Below are positions 17,799 to 27,610 of a DNA stretch of 64,000 bases, in pieces (position 1 is the stretch's first letter; every line of letters begins with the position of its first letter). The notes under the pieces were generated by a model. It did not search any database and was not told the DNA's origin. It saw only the letters and a list, made by a program, of their open reading frames with translations. Both the position numbers and the translations under genes were made by a program. The stretch covers positions 151,637-215,636 of the forward strand of contig NZ_WACG01000007.1 in assembly GCF_009193255.1 (NCBI RefSeq), read 5' to 3'. The stretch comes from Arthrobacter koreensis (GTDB lineage Bacteria; Actinomycetota; Actinomycetes; Actinomycetales; Micrococcaceae).

Positions 17799-18605
17799 AT
17801 GAGCAACTTTCAGGGACGCCGTGAACAGAGGCAGCAGCGCGCTGCGCAGCGCCGCCGCAACCGGATGAAGGTGGGCGCGGTCGCCGCTCTCGGTGGAATC
17901 ATGGTGCTGGGAACCGCCGGTGCTGCCGCGGGAGAAGAAGACTTCCGCGCCACGGCAGGTATCCAGCTGGCGAGTCTCGCGTTGCCGCTGTTCACCGACG
18001 CCCCGGTGCCGGAAAGCGGCAATGCTTCCGGGCAGGAGTCCGCTTCGGAACCCGAGCCGAACTCCTCCGCTGACGCTGTTCCGCAGGCCGGCGGAACCCC
18101 CACGGGCCAGCCTGAGGCGGGGCAGCAGACGGACGGACAGCAGACGGCAGACCAGCACAGTGGTGAACAGGCCGAGGCAGAAGCCCAGGCAGCCGCAGCC
18201 CGTGAAGCTGAGGCTGCTGCGGCAGCACAAAAGGCTGCAGCAGACCAGGCGGCAGCCGAAGAAGCAGCCCGCATTGCAGCGGCCTCCGTGCCGCTGGATG
18301 ATCCCGCCGGAGCCAAGGCCTATGCCGCTTCCGTCCTTGGCGGCCATGGCTGGGACGCTTCACAGATGACGTGCCTCGACACCCTGTGGAACAAGGAATC
18401 CGAGTGGCTGACCAGCGCAACGAACGCCAGCTCCGGCGCCTACGGCATCCCGCAGGCACTGCCCGGGACCAAGCTGGCCGCCGCCGGCAGCGATTGGCAG
18501 ACCAACTACCGTACCCAGGTCAACTGGGGCCTGACCTATATCGAGTCGCGCTACGGCAGTCCCTGCTCCGCGCTGAACTTCCACTACGCCAACAACTGGT
18601 ACTAA
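17799..18605 (+). CDS. Secreted APF/transglycosylase-like protein (paralogue)
   Basis: 268 aa from the ATG at 17799. A basic N-terminus (residues 1-27) precedes a hydrophobic signal or anchor segment (28-48). A low-complexity Gln/Ala/Glu-rich region (about 75-165) follows. The C-terminal domain is closely similar to that of the upstream gene: LWNKESEWLTSATNASSGAY, then GIPQALPGTKLAAAGSDW. The extreme end differs, reading NFHYANNWY in place of the AWAHSEQKGWY of its neighbour. The pair looks like a tandem duplication of the catalytic domain with different N-terminal spacers. A cell-wall hydrolase role is inferred. Confidence 0.8.
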   Translation: MSNFQGRREQRQQRAAQRRRNRMKVGAVAALGGIMVLGTAGAAAGEEDFRATAGIQLASLALPLFTDAPVPESGNASGQESASEPEPNSSADAVPQAGGTPTGQPEAGQQTDGQQTADQHSGEQAEAEAQAAAAREAEAAAAAQKAAADQAAAEEAARIAAASVPLDDPAGAKAYAASVLGGHGWDASQMTCLDTLWNKESEWLTSATNASSGAYGIPQALPGTKLAAAGSDWQTNYRTQVNWGLTYIESRYGSPCSALNFHYANNWY

Positions 18606-18620
18606 GCCCCGGCGAACCGC

Positions 18621-18676
18621 CGAGAGGCCAGTTACGGCTCTTCCCGGCGCTGAAAAGAGCCGTAACTGGCCTCTCG
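18621..18676. repeat. 56-bp palindromic intergenic element, copy 1
   Basis: A perfect 22-bp inverted repeat (18621-18642 with 18655-18676, loop of 12) that begins CGAGAGGCCAGTTACGGC and ends with its complement. It lies between the transglycosylase paralogue and miaB. A second element of exactly the same length with the same outer 18 bases but different centre is at 56852-56907. It can act as a terminator, but the sequence conservation suggests a repeat family. Confidence 0.9.
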
Positions 18677-18720
18677 CGGGAAATTGGGGAGCGGCGCCCG
18701 GCGGGACGTACCCTTGAAGG

Positions 18721-20262
18721 GTGAGCCTGTCTGTATCCCGCCCCGCACCCGAACCGCCTGCCGGCCCTGAGGCCCAAGAGCACCAGCGCACGTACCAGGT
18801 ACGGACCTTCGGCTGCCAGATGAACGTCCACGATTCCGAACGGATCTCCGGCCTGCTTGAAGGCGCCGGCTACGTTCCCGCGGAAGAGGGGGACGCCGAC
18901 GTCGTTGTCTTCAACACCTGCGCCGTGCGGGAGAATGCGGACAACAAGCTGTACGGCAACCTGGGGCAGCTGGCACGTGTCAAGGAATCCCGGCCCGGGA
19001 TGCAAATCGCAGTCGGCGGCTGCCTGGCCCAGAAGGACCGCGACACCATCGTAGCCAAGGCCCCCTTTGTGGACGCGGTCTTTGGCACGCACAACATCGG
19101 TGCCCTGCCCGCCTTGCTGGAGCGGGCCCGGCACAACGACGCTGCGCAGCTGGAAATTCTTGAATCCCTCGAAGTCTTCCCGTCCACGCTTCCGACCAAG
19201 CGCGATTCCGTCTACTCCGGCTGGGTTTCAATCTCGGTTGGCTGCAACAACACCTGCACGTTCTGCATTGTCCCGTCGCTGCGCGGCAAGGAACGCGACC
19301 GCCGGCCGGGGGAGATCCTCGCGGAGGTCCAGGCGCTGGTGGACGACGGCGCCATCGAAGTCACCCTGCTGGGCCAGAACGTAAATTCCTACGGGGTCGG
19401 GTTCGGGGACCGGGGCGCGTTCGCCAAGCTCCTTCGCGCCTGCGGATCCATTGAGGGACTCGAACGTGTTCGCTTCACCAGCCCGCATCCGGCCGCCTTC
19501 ACCGATGACGTTATCGATGCGATGGCTGAGACGCATAACGTGATGCCCCAGCTGCACATGCCGCTGCAGTCCGGATCGGACAAGGTCCTCAAGGACATGC
19601 GGCGGTCCTACCGCTCCGGGAAGTTCCTCGGCATTCTGGAGAAGGTCCGCCGGCAGATGCCGCATGCCGCCATCTCCACGGACATCATTGTCGGATTCCC
19701 GGGGGAGACCGAAGAGGACTTCCAGGCAACGCTCGACGTCGTCGAGCAGGCCCGGTTCGCCACTGCCTTCACCTTCCAGTACTCAAAGCGGCCCGGCACC
19801 CCGGCGGCCGAACTTCCGGACCAGCTGCCCAAAGCCGTGGTGCAGGAGCGTTACGAGCGGCTCACCGCACTGCAGGACCGCATCGCCGCGGAGGAAAACG
19901 CCAAGCAGGTGGGCACAACGGTGGAGGTCATGGTCACGGCCGCGGCCGGCCGCAAATCCGAGGAGACCGGACGCCTTTCAGGCCGGTCACGCGACCAGCG
20001 GCTGGTGCACTTCTCCGTTCCCGACGGCGCCCCGGTTCCGCGCCCGGGAGACCTGGTGACCGTTCCGGTTACGTCCGCAGCAGCCTTCCACCTCGTTGCG
20101 GACCCGGCGACGCCCGCCGACTACTCGCTGCGCCGCTCCAGGGCCGGGGATGCCTGGGACCGTTCGCAGGCTGACTCCTGCGGCGTGCCGGCCCCAGCGG
20201 CCGACGGCGCCGCCCGCGCAGGCGTCTCCCTCGGCATGCCTGCCCTGCCGCCGCGCCGGTGA
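18721..20262 (+). CDS. miaB: tRNA-2-methylthio-N6-dimethylallyladenosine synthase MiaB
   Basis: 513 aa radical SAM methylthiotransferase that thiomethylates i6A37 of tRNA. The N-terminal UPF0004 domain carries cluster ligands Cys32, Cys67 and Cys101. The radical SAM cluster CNNTCTFC gives Cys175, Cys179 and Cys182. A TRAM domain lies near residues 395-465. The last 45 residues are a variable tail. It begins with GTG at 18721 and overlaps miaA by 4 bp; MiaA makes its substrate. Confidence 0.96.
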   Translation: MSLSVSRPAPEPPAGPEAQEHQRTYQVRTFGCQMNVHDSERISGLLEGAGYVPAEEGDADVVVFNTCAVRENADNKLYGNLGQLARVKESRPGMQIAVGGCLAQKDRDTIVAKAPFVDAVFGTHNIGALPALLERARHNDAAQLEILESLEVFPSTLPTKRDSVYSGWVSISVGCNNTCTFCIVPSLRGKERDRRPGEILAEVQALVDDGAIEVTLLGQNVNSYGVGFGDRGAFAKLLRACGSIEGLERVRFTSPHPAAFTDDVIDAMAETHNVMPQLHMPLQSGSDKVLKDMRRSYRSGKFLGILEKVRRQMPHAAISTDIIVGFPGETEEDFQATLDVVEQARFATAFTFQYSKRPGTPAAELPDQLPKAVVQERYERLTALQDRIAAEENAKQVGTTVEVMVTAAAGRKSEETGRLSGRSRDQRLVHFSVPDGAPVPRPGDLVTVPVTSAAAFHLVADPATPADYSLRRSRAGDAWDRSQADSCGVPAPAADGAARAGVSLGMPALPPRR

Positions 20263-21167
20263 CGGCCGCGCAGCTGCCCGTTCTCGCCGTCGTCGGTCCC
20301 ACCGGAACCGGCAAGTCCGACCTCGGTGTCGCCCTTGCCCGGCACCTGGGCGGGGAGATTATCAACGCGGACTCTATGCAGTTCTACCGCGGCATGGACA
20401 TCGGCACTGCCAAACTGCCCGAAGCCGAACGCGGGGGAATTCCGCACCATCTGCTGGACATCCTGGATGTCACCGAAGACGCCAGTGTGTCCGCCTTCCA
20501 GGCCCAGGCCCGCGCGGCCATCGACCAGATCCGTGCCCGCGGCAAGTATCCGATCCTCGTGGGCGGTTCCGGACTGTACGTCCGCGCTGCCCTGGACGTC
20601 CTCGAGTTTCCCGGCACCGACCCGCAGGTGCGGCAGCGGATCGAAACTGAACTTGAGCGCGCCGGACTCGACGCGCTGCGCGGGCGGCTCGCGGCGGTTG
20701 ACCCGGTGTCCGCCGGACGGCTGGGCGATGCCCGCCGGGTGGTACGCGCGCTGGAGGTCTACGAGCTCACCGGACGGCCGTTCAGTTCGTTTATGCCGGA
20801 CCGCACCTACCACCAGCCGGCCATCCAGGTGGGGCTCGACGTCGACCGCCAGGTACTGCACGAACGGCTCGCCCTGAGGGTGGACCGCATGGTCGCGCAG
20901 GGCCTGCTGGAGGAAGTCCGGAACCTGGACGCTGCCGGTCTGCGCACCGGACGCACCGCCTCACGGGCTCTGGGGTACGCCCAGTTCCTGAAAGTCCTCG
21001 ATGGGCTGTGGAGTACGGAACAGGCGGTTGAGGACACCGTGGTGGCAACCCGGCAGTTTGCTCGCCGCCAGCTCACCTGGTTCCGGGCCGATCCGCGCGT
21101 CACGTGGCTGGATGCCCTCGATCCCAACCTGCATGAGAAGGCGCTCACCGCTATTCTGGATCAGTGA
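20259..21167 (+). CDS. miaA: tRNA dimethylallyltransferase MiaA
   Basis: 302 aa. It adds dimethylallyl to A37 of tRNAs reading UNN codons, forming i6A for MiaB. The P-loop GPTGTGKS is at residues 13-20, followed by [20 protein letters not shown], the DMAPP/tRNA-binding signature. Later [16 protein letters not shown] and [10 protein letters not shown] are typical. The GTG start overlaps miaB and its stop overlaps dapF, so the three genes are translationally coupled. Confidence 0.96.
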   Translation: MTAAQLPVLAVVGPTGTGKSDLGVALARHLGGEIINADSMQFYRGMDIGTAKLPEAERGGIPHHLLDILDVTEDASVSAFQAQARAAIDQIRARGKYPILVGGSGLYVRAALDVLEFPGTDPQVRQRIETELERAGLDALRGRLAAVDPVSAGRLGDARRVVRALEVYELTGRPFSSFMPDRTYHQPAIQVGLDVDRQVLHERLALRVDRMVAQGLLEEVRNLDAAGLRTGRTASRALGYAQFLKVLDGLWSTEQAVEDTVVATRQFARRQLTWFRADPRVTWLDALDPNLHEKALTAILDQ

Positions 21168-22114
21168 GCACTACTTCCCCCGCTGCCCTGTCCGCCTCTG
21201 GTCTGCCCTCCGGCCTGGCCGGCCTCGCCTTCGCGAAGGGACACGGTACCGGCAACGACTTTGTCCTGGTTGCCGATCCGGACGGGCTGCGGGACTACGA
21301 CGCCGGGGAGGTGGCAGCCGTGTGCGACCGCCACAACGGCATTGGCGCAGACGGCTTCATCCGTGCCGTGCGTTCGGAGCACCTTCCCGAAGGACAGGCA
21401 CTGCTGCAGACCAACCCGGACGCAGAGTGGTTCATGGACTACCGCAACGGTGACGGCAGTGTCTCGGAGATGTGCGGCAACGGCGTGCGCGTATTCGTCC
21501 ACTTCCTGCTGGAAGAGGGGCTGGCGCAGCTCGCCGAGGGCCAGGCCCTTCCGATCGGAACCCGCGCAGGACTGAAGACGGTGACCCGCACCGAAAACGG
21601 CTACGCCGTGGACATGGGCCCGTGGGAATTCATCTTTCCGGATCACGCTGCGGCGAAGGCCATGGACACAGTGGTGGACGCCGGCGGACTGGAAGTACCC
21701 CGGCCCGGCCTCTCAGTAAGCATGGGCAACCCCCACACCGTGGTGGCCCTGGCGGAACTGTCGGAACTGGCTGCGACGGACCTTAACACGGCGCCGTCGG
21801 TGGAACCCGTCCCCGAAGACGGGACCAACGTCGAATTCGTCGTTCCGGCGGAACCTCTGGTGGTCGACGGCGTGGGCCAGCTGACCATGCGGGTGCACGA
21901 ACGCGGGGTGGGGGAGACCCAGTCCTGCGGCACCGGAGCCTGCGCTGCAGCCGCTGCGACCCGCTTCTGGGCCGGAGCCGCTGCCCCGAACAGCTGGAGC
22001 GTTGCCGTGCCCGGAGGTGTGCTGGGGATCCGTTTCCTCACCGGACCGGAAGGCCGCGAGCACGTAGAGCTCAGCGGACCCGCCGTGCTGGTGGCACGCG
22101 GAACCCTGCTCTAG
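21164..22114 (+). CDS. dapF: Diaminopimelate epimerase DapF
   Basis: 316 aa. It interconverts LL- and meso-diaminopimelate for lysine and peptidoglycan. The two catalytic cysteines are visible: Cys104 in [10 protein letters not shown] and Cys255 in [10 protein letters not shown]. The N-terminal [11 protein letters not shown] is the conserved start. The GTG start overlaps miaA by 4 bp, and the gene ends 16 bp from a convergent methyltransferase gene. Confidence 0.96.
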   Translation: MSTTSPAALSASGLPSGLAGLAFAKGHGTGNDFVLVADPDGLRDYDAGEVAAVCDRHNGIGADGFIRAVRSEHLPEGQALLQTNPDAEWFMDYRNGDGSVSEMCGNGVRVFVHFLLEEGLAQLAEGQALPIGTRAGLKTVTRTENGYAVDMGPWEFIFPDHAAAKAMDTVVDAGGLEVPRPGLSVSMGNPHTVVALAELSELAATDLNTAPSVEPVPEDGTNVEFVVPAEPLVVDGVGQLTMRVHERGVGETQSCGTGACAAAAATRFWAGAAAPNSWSVAVPGGVLGIRFLTGPEGREHVELSGPAVLVARGTLL

Positions 22115-22130
22115 CGGTTACCGCGGGGTC

Positions 22131-22742
22131 CTAGGCGGCGCGCTGGACCTTCAGGATGCGGAAGGACTTTGCCGTGCTGTGCCGGGACACGCCGAAATCC
22201 GCGCCCAGCGTCTCGTCCAGCCAGCGCTGAAGCGAATCGGACCCGAGGTTCTTCTGCACCACCAGCCAGGCGGTTCCGCCCGGAGCCAGGCGGGGAAGCC
22301 AGAGCAGCAGCAGCGCGTGCAGCTCGTCCTTGCCGATCCGGATCGGGGGATTGGACCAGATGGTTTCGAAGCGCAGGGACGGATCAACATCGTCCGGGAG
22401 GGACGCCCGCACGTTGGACAGGCCCAGCGCCGCAGCGTTGTCCCGGGTCAGGCCAAGGGAACGCTCGTTGACGTCCACCGCGTAGACCTGGGCCGCCGGG
22501 GACTTCAGGGCCATGGTCAGCGCGATCGGTCCCCAGCCGCAGCCGATGTCCAGGAGATTGCCCTCTGCTGCCGGATCGGGAATACCGGAGAGCAGAACCT
22601 GCGTTCCCTTATCAACGCCGTCGGGAGAGAAGATCCCGCCCGAGGTTGCGAGGGTGACCTCGCGTCCTGCAAGCGAGACGTGCAGCGGCCTGCGGACCTC
22701 CGGCGTTGCCGGCTGCGAACTGAAGTAATGCTCTGAACCCAT
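22131..22742 (-). CDS. RsmC-like class I rRNA methyltransferase
   Basis: 203 aa from the ATG at 22740-22742; an open extension upstream lacks similarity. It has the SAM-binding motif LDIGCGWGPIAL and the NPPIRIGK motif, the NPP signature of base N-methyltransferases. The C-terminal half of RsmC (16S rRNA G1207 methylase) has this layout; actinobacterial members are single-domain, as here. The opening residues, MGSEHYFSSQP, are typical for this group. The exact target base is not certain. Confidence 0.82.
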   Translation of the reverse strand: MGSEHYFSSQPATPEVRRPLHVSLAGREVTLATSGGIFSPDGVDKGTQVLLSGIPDPAAEGNLLDIGCGWGPIALTMALKSPAAQVYAVDVNERSLGLTRDNAAALGLSNVRASLPDDVDPSLRFETIWSNPPIRIGKDELHALLLLWLPRLAPGGTAWLVVQKNLGSDSLQRWLDETLGADFGVSRHSTAKSFRILKVQRAA

Positions 22743-22879
22743 AACTACCAAGATTAGTGGCTGTCCGGGCTCCAGGCCCCATCGGGGACGGCCGCGAACC
22801 TTCTTGCACAACCTGCCGGGCGCCCCTCACAATGTGGGTCCACTGGCATACCATGGTTAACACCGCTTCTAAGGAGATT

Positions 22880-24448
22880 ATGACGATCAACAATTCCCGT
22901 CCTGCTGCCGGCTCGACGCCCACGGACCTCCAACCCGAAGAAATTCAGGGTGTCATTGACCGGATCCTGGCCAAGGAAGACGCAGCTGCCGCCAAGCAGA
23001 GCGTCAATCCTGCCGGCGGATACCGCGGACAGGCCCAGGCGCTGTCATCGCAGGCAGCGGAGCATTCAGATTATGACGGGGATCAGCAGGATCTGGCGGA
23101 CCGCCGTGCCCTGCGCCGTGTAGCCGGACTGTCCACGGAACTCGAAGACGTCACCGAGGTTGAATACCGGCAGCTGCGGCTTGAGCGCGTTGTGCTCGCC
23201 GGACTGTGGACGGAAGGAACGGCGGCGGACGCCGAGAATTCGCTGCGTGAACTGGCGGCACTGGCTGAGACTGCCGGTTCCGAGGTGCTGGACGGAATGA
23301 TCCAGCGGCGCCTCAAGCCGGACCCCGGTACTTTCCTTGGCTCCGGCAAGGCCCAGGAGCTCAAGGACGTGGTGATGGCTACCGGTGCGGACACCGTAAT
23401 TGTGGACAGTGAGCTTTCGCCGTCCCAGCGCCGCGGACTGGAAGACATCGTCAAGGTGAAGGTCATCGACCGCACAGCGTTGATCCTGGACATCTTCGCG
23501 CAGCACGCAAAATCCCGCGAAGGCAAGGCCCAGGTTGAACTGGCGCAGCTTGAATACCTGCTTCCCCGGCTCCGCGGCTGGGGCGAATCAATGTCCCGGC
23601 AGGCAGGCGGCCAGGTTGGCAGCGCCGGCGCAGGCATGGGCTCGCGCGGTCCCGGTGAAACCAAGATTGAACTTGACCGCCGGAAGATCCGCACCCGCAT
23701 GGCCAAGCTGCGCCGCGAAATCGCCGGCATGAAGCCGGCCCGGGAAACCAAGCGTGCCAACCGCCAGCGCAACGAAATTCCTTCCGTGGCGATCGCCGGC
23801 TACACCAACGCCGGCAAGTCCTCGCTGCTGAACCGCCTCACGGACGCCGGGGTCCTGGTGGAGAACGCGCTGTTCGCCACCCTGGACCCCACGATCCGCC
23901 GCGCGGAGACCCCGGACGGCCTGGGCTATACCCTGGCGGACACGGTGGGATTCGTGCGGTCCCTGCCCACGCAGCTGGTCGAAGCCTTCCGCTCCACGCT
24001 TGAAGAAGTGGCGGACGCAGACCTCGTCCTGCACGTAGTGGATGCCTCCCACCCGGATCCGGAAGGGCAGATCGCGGCCGTGCGTTCAGTCCTGGCCGAC
24101 GTCGATGCCCGCCGGATCCCGGAGATCATTGTGCTGAACAAGGCCGACGCCGCGGACCCGTTCGTCATTGAACGGCTGCGCCAGCGCGAAGCCCGTACCG
24201 TCGTAGTATCCGCCCGCACGGGGCGGGGCATCGACGAGCTCCTCCAAGCCATCTCCGAAGGTATTCCGCGCCCGGGCGTTGAACTCGAGCTGCTGGTTCC
24301 TTACGACCGCGGCGATGTTGTTTCCCGCCTGCACAGCCAGGATGCCGAGATCCTGCAGCTGGACCATGAGGAAAGCGGCACCCGGATACGGGTGAAGGTC
24401 CGCGATTCCCTGGCTCCGGAGCTGGAGCCGTTCCTTAGCCATGCCTAG
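22880..24448 (+). CDS. hflX: Ribosome-associated GTPase HflX
   Basis: 522 aa from the ATG at 22880, which follows AAGGAGATT; other in-frame starts at 22853 and 22757 are possible because the spacing to AAGGAG is short (3 bases). HflX splits stalled ribosomes, notably under heat or antibiotic stress. The N-terminal HflX domain ends in the GSRGPGETKIELDRR hinge. The G1 motif GYTNAGKSS is near residue 307. DTVGFVRSLPTQLVEAF covers G3 and NKAD is G4. The extra 80-residue N-terminus is acidic and flexible. Confidence 0.93.
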   Translation: MTINNSRPAAGSTPTDLQPEEIQGVIDRILAKEDAAAAKQSVNPAGGYRGQAQALSSQAAEHSDYDGDQQDLADRRALRRVAGLSTELEDVTEVEYRQLRLERVVLAGLWTEGTAADAENSLRELAALAETAGSEVLDGMIQRRLKPDPGTFLGSGKAQELKDVVMATGADTVIVDSELSPSQRRGLEDIVKVKVIDRTALILDIFAQHAKSREGKAQVELAQLEYLLPRLRGWGESMSRQAGGQVGSAGAGMGSRGPGETKIELDRRKIRTRMAKLRREIAGMKPARETKRANRQRNEIPSVAIAGYTNAGKSSLLNRLTDAGVLVENALFATLDPTIRRAETPDGLGYTLADTVGFVRSLPTQLVEAFRSTLEEVADADLVLHVVDASHPDPEGQIAAVRSVLADVDARRIPEIIVLNKADAADPFVIERLRQREARTVVVSARTGRGIDELLQAISEGIPRPGVELELLVPYDRGDVVSRLHSQDAEILQLDHEESGTRIRVKVRDSLAPELEPFLSHA

Positions 24449-26477
24449 GAAAGACACCGCCGGGGAGGTCCTGGACCTGCTGCAGACGGCCGTGACAGCA
24501 ATGGGCGGCCAGCAGCGTCCGGGACAGCAGCAAATGGCCAGGGAGGTTGCCGAGTCAATCGACTCCGGCCGGCACCTGCTGGTCCAGGCCGGAACCGGTA
24601 CGGGCAAGTCACTGGCATACCTGGTGCCGCTGATCCACCATGCGCTGCAGAGCAGCAAGCCGGCGCTGGTTTCGACCGCCACTCTGGCCCTCCAGGCGCA
24701 GATCGTTGGGCGTGATGTTCCGCGCCTGCTGGCTGCCCTGAAGCCCAAGCTGTCCCGTGACGTTGACGTCGCGCTCCTGAAAGGACGCAGCAACTACGTC
24801 TGTGTCCACAAGACGGGCGGCGGATTTCCCGACGACGATGACCCGGGGGCCCTCTTTACCCTCGGCGAGGAAAAGGCGGTGTCCCATCCGGCTCCTGCCG
24901 CGGGGCCGACATCGGCCCTTGGCCGCGAGGTAGTGCGGCTGCGGGACTGGGCTGAGGAAACCGAAACCGGTGACCGGGATGAGCTGCTGCCCGGCGTCAG
25001 CGACCGCGCCTGGCGGCAGGTGTCCGTCACGGCGATGGAGTGCCTGGGAGCCCAGCGCTGTCCCGTGGCCGAGCACTGTTTCAGTGAACAGGCACGTGCC
25101 AAGGCAGCCGTAGCAGACCTCGTGATCACCAATCACGCAATGCTGGCGATCAGTGCGTTCGAAGGACTCGCGGTGCTGCCGGACTATGACGTGGTGGTGA
25201 TTGACGAGGCCCATGAGCTCCAGGACCGGGTGACCGGGGCAGTGACCGGCCAGCTCTCCGGAACGGTCATCAGCGCCGCCGTGACAGCCGCACGCAAACA
25301 CACTTCGGCTTCCGTGGAAGAACTGGCAGCAGCCGGCCGTGCCTTTGACTCGTCCGTGGAGGGCCTGCCCGCGGGACTGATGCCCTCCGGCCTCAACGAA
25401 GAACAGCAGCTGGCGGTTTCCCGGGTGCGCGAAGCCTGCCGGGTTGCCCTCTCTGATTCGAAGCCCGAAGGTGGGGACGCCGGCGACGGCGGACGGCAGA
25501 TGGCCCGTTCACGGCTGCTCGCCGTGCTGGAACTGTGCGAACGGCTTCTTGAGGCCCCGGACTCAGGCGAAGTCCTGTGGTCCTCGCGGCCGAGCACGTT
25601 CTCCCCGGGCGAGGGATACTCCCCGGCGGACGACTCGGCGCCCGCGACCCTGAACATCGCACCGATCTCCGTAGCCGGACGGCTCAGGGACGGACTCTTC
25701 GACGGGCACACCGTGGTGCTGACCTCTGCCACCCTGGCGATCGGCACCGAGTTCGGACCGGTAGCGGGCGGACTCGGCCTGAGCGGAGCCGGCGCCCCGG
25801 ACTGGACGGGCACCGACGTCGGCAGTCCTTTCGACTATCCCCGGCAGGGTGTCCTCTACGTGGCGAAAGACCTGCCCAAGCCGGACCGCGGCACGTCACC
25901 GGCCCAGCTGGAAGAACTCGAAGCGCTCCTCAAGGCATCCGGCGGAGCCGCCCTGGGGCTGTTCTCGTCCCGGCGTGCTGCCGAGGACGCAGCGGCCGCC
26001 CTGCGCGACAAAGTGGACTTTCCCATCCTGTGCCAGGGCGAGTCCTCTATGTCCGCCCTGGTCAAGGAATTCGCCGAGGACGACGCGACGTGCCTGTTCG
26101 GAACCATGTCCCTGTGGCAGGGTGTCGATGTCCCGGGCGAAGCCTGCCGGCTGGTCGTGATCGACCGCATTCCGTTCCCGCGCCCCGATGATCCGCTGAT
26201 GACAGCGCGGACGAGGGCTGTGGCGAAGGCCGGCGGCAACGGCTTCATGAGCGTCTCGGCGACCCATGCCGCCGTCCGGCTGGCCCAGGGGGCCGGCCGG
26301 CTGATCCGTGCTGCCGGAGACCGCGGCATGGTGGCGGTGCTGGATTCGAGGCTGGCGACGGCCCGGTACGGAGGGTTCCTGCGCGCGGCGCTGCCGCCGT
26401 TCTGGTCGACCACGGACAGGTCCGTGGCGCTGGGCATCCTGGAACGGCTGAACGCCGGCCAGCGCGCGGAAGCCTAG
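24441..26477 (+). CDS. DinG/XPD-type ATP-dependent DNA helicase
   Basis: 678 aa superfamily 2 helicase. The P-loop QAGTGTGKS is at residues 49-57, and the DEAH box appears in VVIDEAHEL. Four cysteines (YVC near residue 114, then ECLGAQRC and PVAEHC) match the 4Fe-4S cluster of the XPD/DinG group. The C-terminal motif VI region reads LAQGAGRLIRAAGDRG. Such enzymes unwind DNA 5' to 3' and resolve R-loops. The ATG start overlaps hflX by 8 bp. Despite lying next to lexA it is convergent with it, and no SOS box precedes it. Confidence 0.92.
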   Translation: MPRKDTAGEVLDLLQTAVTAMGGQQRPGQQQMAREVAESIDSGRHLLVQAGTGTGKSLAYLVPLIHHALQSSKPALVSTATLALQAQIVGRDVPRLLAALKPKLSRDVDVALLKGRSNYVCVHKTGGGFPDDDDPGALFTLGEEKAVSHPAPAAGPTSALGREVVRLRDWAEETETGDRDELLPGVSDRAWRQVSVTAMECLGAQRCPVAEHCFSEQARAKAAVADLVITNHAMLAISAFEGLAVLPDYDVVVIDEAHELQDRVTGAVTGQLSGTVISAAVTAARKHTSASVEELAAAGRAFDSSVEGLPAGLMPSGLNEEQQLAVSRVREACRVALSDSKPEGGDAGDGGRQMARSRLLAVLELCERLLEAPDSGEVLWSSRPSTFSPGEGYSPADDSAPATLNIAPISVAGRLRDGLFDGHTVVLTSATLAIGTEFGPVAGGLGLSGAGAPDWTGTDVGSPFDYPRQGVLYVAKDLPKPDRGTSPAQLEELEALLKASGGAALGLFSSRRAAEDAAAALRDKVDFPILCQGESSMSALVKEFAEDDATCLFGTMSLWQGVDVPGEACRLVVIDRIPFPRPDDPLMTARTRAVAKAGGNGFMSVSATHAAVRLAQGAGRLIRAAGDRGMVAVLDSRLATARYGGFLRAALPPFWSTTDRSVALGILERLNAGQRAEA

Positions 26478-26525
26478 CTTCGAAGACCGTCGAAGAGGCG
26501 GAGACCGGAGCGGGACCTGGGCTGG

Positions 26526-27266
26526 CTAGAGGGAACGCATCACTGAAACGACCTTGCCCATGATGGTTGCGTGGTCGCCCATGATCGGCTCGTAGCGGGT
26601 GTTCTGCGGCAGCAGCCAGGTGTGGCCGTTGCGCTGCCGGAAGGTCTTGACCGTGGCCTCGTCGTCCAGCAGGGCGGCAACGATGTCCCCGTTTTCAGCA
26701 GTCTGCTGGCGCCGGACAACTACCCAGTCCCCGTCACAAATGGCGGCGTCCACCATTGAATCTCCGGAGACGCGGAGCATAAAGAGTTCACCGTGACCCA
26801 CCAGCTGTCGGGGGAGCGGGACCATTTCCTCAACCACCTGCTCGGCCAGGATCGGCCCGCCGGCAGCAATCCGTCCCACCAGCGGAACCATTGCTGTGTC
26901 CACGGCGGTGGTCAGCTCCGTGACGGACGCCGCGGCTCCGGTCTCCGGGGTTTCCGGTGCGGAGCCGGAGGTCTCCTTGTGCATCAGCAGCGGTACCAGG
27001 ATCTCCATGGCACGGGGGCGTTTCGGGTCCCGCCGGATATATCCCATCTTCTCCAGCTGGCTCAGCTGGTGCGTGACGCTGGACAGGCTGGCCAGTCCTA
27101 CCGTGTCACCGATTTCGCGCATGGATGGCGGGTAGCCGTTGGCACTGACCGATGCCTGGATGGTCTCCAGGATCTTCTTCTGCCGCGGGGTCAGCGCCCG
27201 GGGGCGGGGGGAATCGACCGCAGCAGCGGCAGCCGAGCGGCCTTCGGAGTCTGTCCTACGGGGCAC
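26526..27266 (-). CDS. lexA: LexA repressor
   Basis: 246 aa SOS repressor with a GTG start. An N-terminal winged HTH (about residues 25-90) includes [17 protein letters not shown]. The predicted self-cleavage site is Ala135-Gly136 in [10 protein letters not shown]. The catalytic dyad is Ser170 (VSGDSM) and Lys207 (ATVKTF). On activated RecA it cleaves itself and frees SOS operators. LexA-type boxes occur in its own upstream region, 176 bp from the start codon, so autoregulation with a long leader is predicted. Confidence 0.97.
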   Translation of the reverse strand: MPRRTDSEGRSAAAAAVDSPRPRALTPRQKKILETIQASVSANGYPPSMREIGDTVGLASLSSVTHQLSQLEKMGYIRRDPKRPRAMEILVPLLMHKETSGSAPETPETGAAASVTELTTAVDTAMVPLVGRIAAGGPILAEQVVEEMVPLPRQLVGHGELFMLRVSGDSMVDAAICDGDWVVVRRQQTAENGDIVAALLDDEATVKTFRQRNGHTWLLPQNTRYEPIMGDHATIMGKVVSVMRSL

Positions 27267-27441
27267 TTCGGCTTCCCTTCGAGCGTTCCGGGCTACCCGG
27301 AAGTGGCGGCAATGTCAGTGGCGGGTGTTTTCCTTTAGTCCGAACGCTGATGCCGGAAACGGTCCGCTCATCGAGAGGGCCACATCCAGCGGCTTTCGAA
27401 GGTTTCCGCTGGTACCACGCTAGGTGAGCGGAAGGTCATTT

Positions 27442-27457
27442 TCAAACATTTGTTCGA
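27442..27457. promoter_or_regulatory. LexA (SOS) box 1 in lexA/LysM intergenic region
   Basis: TCAAACATTTGTTCGA matches TCGAAC-N4-GTTCGA at 11 of 12 defined positions. It is the box nearest lexA in the divergent 344-bp region and predicts LexA autoregulation. Confidence 0.87.
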
Positions 27458-27509
27458 GTGAGTCTCGACAGCGTTCGTAGATAGATGCTAGAAAAGGAAA
27501 CAGCAGGAA

Positions 27510-27525
27510 TCGAATACATGTTCGA
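27510..27525. promoter_or_regulatory. LexA (SOS) box 2 in lexA/LysM intergenic region
   Basis: TCGAATACATGTTCGA matches the consensus at 11 of 12 defined positions. It lies 86 bp before the LysM gene start and predicts SOS control of that gene. Confidence 0.88.
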
Positions 27526-27543
27526 TTCGAAGATGCCAACAGT

Positions 27544-27559
27544 TCGAATCCAGTTTCGA
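27544..27559. promoter_or_regulatory. Weaker LexA-like box 3
   Basis: TCGAATCCAGTTTCGA matches the consensus at 10 of 12 defined positions and is spaced 34 bp from box 2. It may allow tighter repression of the LysM gene. Confidence 0.55.
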
Positions 27560-27610
27560 AGCCGGGTGCGTGTGCCGGCGAAGAAAGGCTTCGATCCGGA
27601 AAGGTTTGCC

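Noticed and set aside
26478..26495. CTTCGA-TCGAAG small hairpin between dinG-like gene and lexA
   Set aside because: Six-base stem with six-base loop and no T-run; too weak to call a terminator and does not match the LexA box spacing.
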